A stretch of DNA of 64,000 nucleotides from positions 46,991 through 110,990 of the forward strand of contig JAAOOA010001606.1 of NCBI GenBank assembly GCA_012861695.1, in the 5' to 3' direction. Source of the stretch: Trematomus loennbergii (lineage: Eukaryota > Chordata > Actinopteri > Perciformes > Nototheniidae). A program made the translations under genes and the position numbers. Below the pieces are notes generated by a model, which saw only the letters and a program-made list of their open reading frames with translations, was not told the DNA's origin and made no database searches. Shown piece by piece: positions 56,737-64,000 of this stretch; the first letter of the stretch is position 1, and the number at the start of each line of letters is the position of its first letter.

Positions 56737-57016
56737 ATCGAGCGTCTCTCCCTCTCCTCACAGTGAGCTCTGTCTCCAGAAACTCCCTCCTGTAGCTTCA
56801 CTGTGACCTGCAGCTCACAGGACTCTCACATCAACAGCACTTTCACATGTGACACCAGAACCTGCAGTCAGGAGGGAGGAGAGCGGTCAGAGGGGATCCC
56901 GGATACTTTTCTCCAGGTCCACCAATCAAGTTTTTCGATCATCTGTAACCATAGCAACCATGTCAGCTGGACCAACGACACCAGAATAATCAAAGATGTC
57001 TGCGCCAAACCTTATG
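56737..57016 (+). pseudogene. Unit C second Ig exon, +1 frameshift
   Basis: Homologous to 15366-15646. TCSSQDSHINSTFTCDTRTC and SIICNHSNHVSWTND carry the domain's cysteines. The length of 280 nt is one more than the inferred 279. The extra C is in aactccctcctg (about 56780-56792), the same spot as the two-base gain in unit B. The entry frame stops at TAG there. Confidence 0.75.
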
Positions 57017-57224
57017 GTAAGACTGAAAGAGAAAACTACTTCCTGATAATAATACACAGTTTAGAGTCAGAACATCAGAGCATACAAGCTTCTTTTTTTT
57101 ATCCAAAACTTTTATATGTTTGTGAATAAGATACATTTTATTCCACAGTGTGACAAATACTGTTTGTTATAAATATAGCAAAACCCATGTATTACTCTGT
57201 TTTTCAGGCTCTAAAAACATTTAA

Positions 57225-57946
57225 AGGGGACCTATCATGCAAAATGCACTTTTTGATGTCTTTTATACATAAAGATGTGTCCCCGGTGTGTCAGGGAACT
57301 CACGCAGCGTCAGAAAATAAAACCCTCTCTCTTTTCCTCCGTACCCAAATCTCTAAAAACGGGGCTACAACGGAGCTGATCCAGATTTGTGTCCGATATG
57401 ACGTAATATCGGAAATGTAGGCTGTCTTTACACCCACGGCCCTATCAGAAACGTTGCTATCAGAAACAATGCCCGACTGTTTTGGACGTAATATGGTCGG
57501 TGTTGACATTAGCATCGCTAACACTCAGAGCTAACCTGTACTGGAGAGCTTGTGTGTGAAGAAGCAGGAAATAAAAAGGAACTCACCTTGTGGTATAACC
57601 GGCAAGAGAGAAAGCCTTTGAGCTCCATACTGTTTCAGAAATAATCCTTGATAATCCATGATATGGCGTTTCATCACGGCAGTATTTAGTTTAGACAGTA
57701 GCTGCCGGGTCCCGCATGAGCTCAGCCCCCTCCTTTTTTTTTTTTATCAAGTCTTTTTTTTTTTAAAGCTTTATACCCCAAATCAGCACTTTTGAAACAG
57801 GAAGTGAAATAGAGGGATATGAGGCATGGCTAGAATGGGTGATCTGTTTGGTATTTTGAGCAAAACACTTCATAGACATGTTTTTAATATATTTGTATAC
57901 ATCTGAGACCTATGCTATTGCCTAAAAATAGCATGATAGGTGCACT
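57225..57946 (+). mobile_element. TTAA MITE, long copy (722 bp), in unit C intron
   Basis: Both ends are flanked by TTAA (57221-57224, 57947-57950) with the family termini. The right half contains extra sequence (ttgagctccatactgtttca, ggcgtttcatcacggcag) also found in the fragment at 61430-61610 and the diverged copy at 13432. Confidence 0.85.
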
Positions 57947-57949
57947 TTA

Positions 57950-58463
57950 AAGGAAGAGTTTATTTGTACCTCATTGAACCCCAGGAAGAGCGCCGGACTC
58001 TGAGGAAAATATTCGTTATGTCCAAACGGCGGTACTACAATTTCCGTATCAGTCCGTGACGTCACTGGGCCCAGAAATACTTTTTCCCATTGACTAACAT
58101 TAGGAAAGAGACGTCTGTAAATCAGCGGATCATTTAAAAAATAAAAAATAAACTACCCAGTATGAGCTATTTTATAGCCCTTATTATAATCATTAGGTCC
58201 TTAAAGTTGTCAAATGCACTAAAAGAGGAATGTAGATTTATTTTCTGTCTCAATTCATTCTACTGAGCCGAGAGTGGGAGCTCGGGGGGCGGGGCTTAAG
58301 GGGCGCATGCTCTGTGAGCGCACATACGGGATCTTCTGCTCTGGCAGCCAGGCATGACGGGTAATCTGTGACGTTTCGCTCTCTCAAAAGTTGGGCCATT
58401 TTGTCCTCATGCGCCAATGAGCAGCTCTCATATAACGAGACCCCGCCTCCGACGCTGTATCCA
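57950..58463. mobile_element. DNA-element-derived sequence in unit C intron
   Basis: aaggaagagtttatttgtac, gtccgtgacgtcactgggcc and cagaaatactttttcccatt are phrases of a fish MITE type. The boundaries are abutted by the elements on both sides, and complete ends are not defined. Confidence 0.35.
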
Positions 58464-59520
58464 GGGTTGCGTTCGAATACTCCAAAAAAACAGCTCCTAA
58501 GTTCTAACCCTATCGTCTATTCCTTGACCTCGGAGTGAAACGTCATGGGGTTAAGGCATAGTGGATAGGAGAATTCAAAAGGACTTAGGAGAAGAGACTG
58601 CGGTACTTTAGAGAATCCGACTGCACTTTCACTATCCGACGTGTTTATGATGCGCCAGCAGAGGTCATAAATGTGCGCCTGCTGCTGTGGGGAAACTATG
58701 GAAACTACTGTTTTCTATACAGCGGACTACAACATGGATGTTTAATAAGAACGAGGGACTACTGTAAACTCATCTAGAGACTCTGCACCGTGCTCTGATG
58801 CTGTTGTTTTATGCTTTATGAACGGGGACAACAGAGAAACATATTCTTCATGACCAAAGTTGGAATTGAAATAAAAAAGGAAAGTGAAACTTATGCTCTC
58901 ACCCTCTCCCTCCGGTCCACATTAATACAAATGATCCCAATACGTATGATTGTATGAAAAGATCTTAAAATCAATACAAATGTATTTATTATAACGGTTA
59001 GTCCTTAACATCTATCACTGTGTATATCACCATTCAAACATCTTTTAAAAGTTGAACAAACCCCACACAGCTCAGTAAAGACTGTGAAATGTTGACTTTA
59101 TTTGATCATTTCAGTAAAAACTAACGTTCATATTTCTCTTTTTGATTATAATACTGATGAACGTTCAAAACAAAGCACTTAGGCAACTTACCACATACGT
59201 TTTAAAATGCTTAATAAGCACCGTAACTTTCATGATATCATTTCTCGTTCATAATCGGTTGTTTCCGTGACGGCCGACTGTTGTGTGACGGCAAATGCCG
59301 GCCGCAAGGCATTGTGGGGCAGCATTTTCTCCTCTCCTTTCGGTTAGGGAGGTCCAGTGGTTCCTAAGCTAAAGGAGGTAATAAAGGAAGTTTGAAACCT
59401 CCTTTCCTTTTAATTTAGAGAATTCGAACGGCACTTATCATGGCTGCCACTGAGGGACTTCCGGGTCATTTCACTCCTTAGGAAGGTTCCTAAGCTAAAT
59501 GGACTATTCGAATGCAACCC
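58464..59520. mobile_element. MITE-like element, 1057 bp, in unit C intron
   Basis: Left gggttgcgttcgaatac and right attcgaatgcaaccc are inverted repeats. Subterminal 'tcctaagt/ cttaggaa' motifs occur at both ends. It shares 59090-59150 with 25480-25550. No transposase frame. Confidence 0.7.
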
Positions 59521-60151
59521 AGTTCTTATTATACATCCATGCATTGAACCAATTACAAAAAAACATTTGCAGTGCAAATATTGCTCACTATTTTTGTCCT
59601 CGTCTCAACATGACCTCTTTTAGTGTCCGCTGCTGTGAGCAGTGTTTTTCAGACAGGACGAAAAAAACTAGAAAAGTGCATAAAACCAAATTAAAAGCTT
59701 GTTTTTCTTAATGGCACGTTTCAGTTAAACCTGTATAAAAAAATATAATGATGAGCCTTATCTTTCAACTATAATGAAGTGTTTTAATTAAGTATTTTGG
59801 AGTTTATGAAACTAAACTGGGAATTAGTCGGTGAAATTGGGAAAGTTTCTGCTCCAGTAATTTGACTATCAAAACAAGCTATCATTATCTACCAGCGTTG
59901 CTTTGATTAAACAAGAAGCAGGTGGTGTTTACATTTTCTTATTCAGTGACCTGTTGAAGGTTGGTAGTTTCACATTGAACTGAATAACTGTTTGGTTTAG
60001 CATATTAGGGTTAAAGCAAACAAATGAAATTATTTAAAAAATGTTGTATAATTAAATCGAACAGTCTGGCAGGATGTGAGGCAGTAACACACTTGACTAA
60101 GTTTATGAATTTAACCAAGCATTATAATGTGGCTTATGTTTTTATTTACAG
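59521..60151. other. Rest of unit C intron 3
   Basis: AT-rich, no further gene. It ends at the tatttacag acceptor of the TM exon. Confidence 0.5.
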
Positions 60152-60725
60152 TTCCTCCCCAACCAACCCTGTTCCCATCATTTTGGGAGTATTCTTCACA
60201 ATTCTCATTCTCGCCATCATTGGTGTAGTACTTTGGTGTCTTCGAACGAGAAGAACAAGTAAGTCTAAGTGTGCATTTTAACATTTTTGTTTCCTGTGGG
60301 AATTAAGTGTTTTATTCAAGTTCATCATATGCCCCCTACACATCCCCATTGTCTATTGAGCAATCACATAAAACATATCTGAAACCTCTCATACAGCAAC
60401 ATGCTCTTTATAATATTCTATACACAGAGGCTTTAAAGTGTTCAGCTGTTTGAAAAAGATAATTAGGACACAACCAACATTTGGACTCAATGCAGATGCA
60501 GCTCAAGTAATGTAAATCTTATGAAGGTAATAATCATTAAAGGTGAAGCTCTCAAAATGAAATGTAAATTAATGCAAATCCACTTTTTTTTTACTGACCT
60601 GCAGGAAAAAGATTGATTGTCGAAAATACAGTTTATGATACTGCTCAGGTAAGAGACAAGGTTTCTTTTTAAACTTTTCACAAAAAAATGTGACTGAATT
60701 TTTAGATTTTTAACAATTTAAACAG

Positions 60726-60803
60726 ACTTGGACTGAATATGAGGAACAAGCTAAATCCATAACTGGAGCCTCAGACAGTTATATTGCCTACTGTGCACAC
60801 TAA
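60726..60803 (+). other. Possible alternative terminal exon of unit C
   Basis: An aaacag acceptor 77 bp after the tail-exon donor leads into a phase-0 frame, TWTEYEEQAKSITGASDSYI and AYCAH, then TAA. It would end the protein after the first tyrosine motif. The intron size is normal for fish, but the pyrimidine tract is weak. Confidence 0.3.
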
Positions 60804-61424
60804 TCACTATGCACACAGTATATCTGCATATATGTATTTGCTATTTACTGTATAAAGAGGAGACCTGTAATTCTCCGTGTCTTTCTCTAAATGCAAAGTA
60901 CTGTATGTGTTAGCAGTGCAAATGCTTTTTTTATTTGGCCTTACTCTGCTTTTGATTAATAACACCTAAAATGTGATGCCTTTTAACTGAAAATACAAAT
61001 GAATCTTACATTTTTGTTAAACACCATTATCACTTTTAGAGTCAATAATATGGAATTGTATTGTATTTGAGGAATATATGACATATACAAATACAATATT
61101 ATACAAACAAACTTTGGTAAATCAATGTTTTGTTCTGTTCCAGTTCGTAGCTCCAGCCCGGACTCAGGATCCAACAGATGATGAAGCTTCAGCTCCTTAT
61201 CTGTCCTCCACCTACGCTATGTTGGTCCTCACACTGGACCCCCAGCTCCCACTGAGACTAGAAACACAGCTCCGCTAGAGAGTGTGTACGCTCAGGTGAA
61301 AAATACCACACCAGGTCCTTGAAAAATGATCAGGTGTCGTTTTCCACATACTGCACTTGTTGGGATTACGATTTATGGCAACTGAGCCATGGACTTTATT
61401 TTCACATTACCCTCTTTTGGTGTG

Positions 61425-61610
61425 AACATCCACCCACAAGAGAAAAAGCATTTGAGCTCCATACTGTTTCAGAAATAATCCTTGATGTGTTTGGAACATG
61501 ATATGGCATTTAATCACGGCAGAATTTAACTGTATCTGCCGGGTAATTCTGAGCAGGCATTATCTCCCCCTCCTATTTTTTTTTTTCAAGCCAAGGACCA
61601 AAAAGGACCT
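61425..61610. mobile_element. TTAA MITE right-end fragment
   Basis: agctccatactgtttcagaa, atggcatttaatcacggcag and gccgggta match the right half of 57225-57946. It ends ggacct|TTAA. Lies in the unit C 3' flank. Confidence 0.7.
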
Positions 61611-61614
61611 TTAA

Positions 61615-62660
61615 GAGCAACAGCAACCACTAATCCTAGTTAGCATCAAGCTAACAACAAGAAGGACATTGGATTGTCTCCTTCTTCTCCTCACTGTTTA
61701 ACAACAGGCTTTGAGAGTAACAGATTACATGTAGTGGAATTCATTTGATTGTATGCAAATTATTTGTACAGTTTCTACCCTTAATGTTACAAAAAAATAT
61801 ATATCATTACTGTCTCACAACACAGAGTCTCGAGTGAAACCAAAGCTAATCTTCCTGTACATCATTGTTGCCTAAAGAATTAATTAATTTAATGGAAAAT
61901 TCTCCAGCATTCAGTGTTGAAAGGAGAAAAGTGAAACAACATTACCGCCATTGAAAGCTTTGCCTTCCAGCTGTTAATATGCAATCATTTGCCAAGAAGT
62001 CAACATTTAATTTAAAGAAGAATTTGCAGGTTAATGATTTGTAAATGATGCTTTTCTGTGGTCCACTTTGTATAGGTAGCCGAGCTTACATTTTTAGTTT
62101 TTATTTAGGATACTTTCACTCTTCTTCTTTTAAAAATAAAATATACTTTTAAATGCAGTAGGTGTACAGCTGATTTATTAAAAATACTGTGTATTATTTT
62201 ATGCAGTTGCACCAACATTGATTTTAGTGAATGTAGCTGCAGGATTCTTTCCTTTTTAAGTTAGTTTCTTCAAGGCACTTTTCAATAAAAGTGTCAGATA
62301 AATAAATGGGATGTAATGTGTAATATGAGTATGTCATATAATGTTATGTGAGAGTATTTCATGTATTAAAATTAAAAAGTATTTGTAAACTATATTTTTC
62401 TAGCCTTTTATTTGAAATCTTTAGACCATATTTTGCCTGAATATTCAATTAGTTTCTTCCCTCTTTGCCAGCTCAGTGGGTGGACAGGGGATTTATAAAA
62501 AATGCTGTGAAAGCTCTTCATTAATATACTGCAGTGAACTTAAAAAGCATATTCTGTTTGTTATAAAAAGAGCAGAGGACCCATTGTCGAAACTAAACAA
62601 ACATATTTTTGTTTCTTTTTTTTCTAATGTTAAATTGTTCTGTTGTTTTATATTTTACAC
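61615..62660. other. Unit C 3' flank, no gene
   Basis: AT-rich. A polyadenylation-like aataaaa at about 62135 and 62285. No coding exon. Confidence 0.5.
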
Positions 62661-63203
62661 CTAGGTTAAAGCCTTATTGTATTTATTTGCATTGCTTTGA
62701 TATTGATTTGTCCCCAAAGTAATGGAAAGTAATTAGTTTACGTTATATGAATATCAGATACTTACAGTAGTTTACTGATGATTAGGTAATTAGTAAATGT
62801 AATGGGATACTTTGTCACAGCAGAGTGAAACAAAGAATTGCCACATGATCTTTAGTACCATCAAATAAATGACAAACATATAAGACGAGTAATTTGTTCA
62901 TTTGCATTAACACATTATAGATAATGAAAAATATAGGAATAAAACAGCTTTATTAAATGGCGTATGTATGCTTTCATTCAAAATGTAAACAAGCATAAAA
63001 CATACTGTACAAAGAACTAAATATTTTTTAACATCTTGATCAAATAAAGATGTTATTTGTGTTTTTTTGAAAATTGTGTCACAATGGCTCATGAACATTT
63101 TAAAATGTTTTGCAAACTCTAATCTTCCTACGGACCACCTGCGATCCCCCCAACTACCCCTAGGGGTCCCCCTAAGCCCTGGTTGGGAGCCAGAACTATG
63201 AGT
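62660..63203. repeat. 3' flank of Ig unit E (duplicate of 12614-13080 and 14150-14245)
   Basis: The same downstream tract as unit B, ending with ccaactacccctaggggtcc just before the TM exon. The diverged MITE at 13432 in unit B has no counterpart here. Confidence 0.75.
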
Positions 63204-63322
63204 TTATTTGTTCTTGTTGAGCTTCTCCATGAGATGAACCGTGATGACAGCAGACACCATGATGATCAGACCCACAGAGAACACACACGTCTTCACCAGG
63301 CACACAGATAACCCCTCTGGAT
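63204..63322 (-). pseudogene. Orphan TM exon, unit E
   Basis: Encodes the same DPEGLSVCLVKTCVFSVGL plus IIMVSAVITVHLM segment and short tail as 14246-14364, with an intact acceptor. Downstream intron sequence continues only to about 63510 (cagttgagttt). There it joins directly to the upstream tract of an Ig unit (ttatgaccttttgtgacc). The second Ig, V and leader exons are therefore deleted, and the exon cannot be part of a working gene in this window. Confidence 0.8.
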
Positions 63323-63511
63323 CTGAAACACAACAAACAGAGACTTTCATATCAAAACCGACACAGAGATCCAGACTGAGACGCACAACTGAGTGGAAGC
63401 AGCACATCAGGTATTATTCCTTATTTTGGATAACAGTTTGACTACTTTACAGTTTGCAAGTACTTTGAGTCCTACATTGTGAAATACATGCACTGCAAAG
63501 CGCAGTTGAGT

Positions 63512-63930
63512 TTTATGACCTTTTGTGACCTTTCTTTGTGATTTACTTTACTGTGACTCCTTACATATTTTTCTTTATAGCATATCATACTATGACACTT
63601 TTATTATGGCCAAACATACTTTTAAATGACATACTATTTGGTGATGCTATGGCCTATTATGATGAGATGATTTTCTTATGTTATGCTTGACTTTTTTATG
63701 ACTTATTATGGCATTCTATACTATTCTATTCTTTAAGGACATGTTGTAGATATGCTATAGTTTGACTTTTAATTGCATTTTTACGAGATGTTATTTATTG
63801 AAAAAAAGCATATTCTGTTTTTGTAAAAGGAGCAGATTTTAATAAAATGATCTCTTAGCACAGGACACATTTTTGATGAACAATATATTTATTTTATTTT
63901 CTTCTAAGGTTACATTTAACACTTAGTAAA
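63512..63930. repeat. Duplicated upstream tract fused to unit E
   Basis: Matches 52605-53000 and 11635-12600, then runs into another 3'-flank start (tatttatttgcattgcattg at 63940). This indicates a further array unit beyond the right edge. Confidence 0.8.
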
Positions 63931-64000
63931 AGCCTTATTGTATTTATTTGCATTGCATTGATATTGAGTTGTCCCAAAAGTAATGGAAAGTAATTTGTTT

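Larger units (their letters stand above)
55485..61322 (+). pseudogene. SLAM/CD2-like receptor with tyrosine-motif tail, unit C (multiply frameshifted)
   Basis: Exons: leader 55485-55545 (MRFYIILLTVVYLLNSCESQ, phase 1); V-like Ig 56360-56659; second Ig 56737-57016; TM 60152-60258 (VPIILGVFFTILILAIIGVV then LWCLRTRRT); tail exon 60605-60648 (ENTVYDTAQ); last exon 61144-61322. The tail has TVYDTA and, in a shifted frame, ESVYAQVKNT, both close to the immunoreceptor tyrosine switch motif (T/S-x-Y-x-x-V/I) of SLAM-family receptors. Lesions: three single-base losses inside the V exon (in-frame TAA codons after IYFSGN), one extra base in the second Ig exon, TM exon one base short of phase, and a shift in the last exon. 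Either a pseudogene or an assembly with indel errors. Confidence 0.6.

Overview
The window is vertebrate nuclear DNA, most likely from a ray-finned (percomorph-type) fish. It is AT-rich, genes are split by short gt-ag introns, and it is packed with fish-type repeats: L2-like LINE 3' ends with a (TTTGA)n tail, a tRNA-derived SINE, hAT, piggyBac and Harbinger-like DNA transposons, TTAA-flanked MITEs, a solo LTR and long (CA)n/(GT)n/(GA)n microsatellites. No bacterial or organellar feature was seen.

The main theme is a broken array of small immunoglobulin-superfamily receptor genes of the CD2/SLAM type. Unit A (signal exon 202-249, minus) runs off the left edge. Unit B (14246-16408, minus) has signal, V-like Ig, second Ig and transmembrane exons. 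Units at 51043 and 53904-54692 (minus) are remnants. Unit C (55485-61322, plus) is divergent, with a cytoplasmic tail carrying two tyrosine switch-like motifs. Unit E keeps only the TM exon (63204-63322, minus). Exon phases agree across units, so frame lesions can be read from exon lengths, and almost every copy has one or more small indels. Unit B carries a -2 and a -1 that cancel and rewrite the start of its Ig domain. The upstream tracts of the units (10.5-12.6 kb, 16.4-17.8 kb, 51.1-53.0 kb, 63.5-64.0 kb) are also duplicates, which lets filled and empty sites of several mobile elements be compared.

Region by region: 0.69-10.50 kb is foreign to unit A's upstream tract. It is bounded by a 16-bp perfect inverted repeat and holds a possible two-exon small basic gene, duplicated microexons, a 3' remnant of a SAMD3-like fish multicopy gene, a nested hAT-like element and subterminal tandem repeats. 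17.8-30.4 kb is mostly repeat-derived, with an LTR at 19.7 kb. 30.4-32.7 kb is an acidic coiled-coil gene with 17-residue repeats (minus). 36.4-39.2 kb carries a C2H2-finger remnant and a 127-bp tandem repeat. 39.43-40.48 kb is a complete non-autonomous hAT with an 8-bp target duplication and a BED finger. 41.86-42.62 kb is a ZEB-like zinc-finger remnant. 42.93-44.69 kb is a gutted piggyBac. 46.37-47.25 kb is an intact single-exon GPR160-like receptor (minus), the best conserved gene here. 47.68-50.6 kb is a set of DNA transposons.

The only single ORF that looks fully functional is the GPR160-like gene. The Ig genes, the coiled-coil gene and the zinc-finger fragments show single-base frame breaks. 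These are either real decay or residual assembly indels, and reads are needed to tell. No prokaryote-like system, CRISPR array or canonical RNA gene was found.
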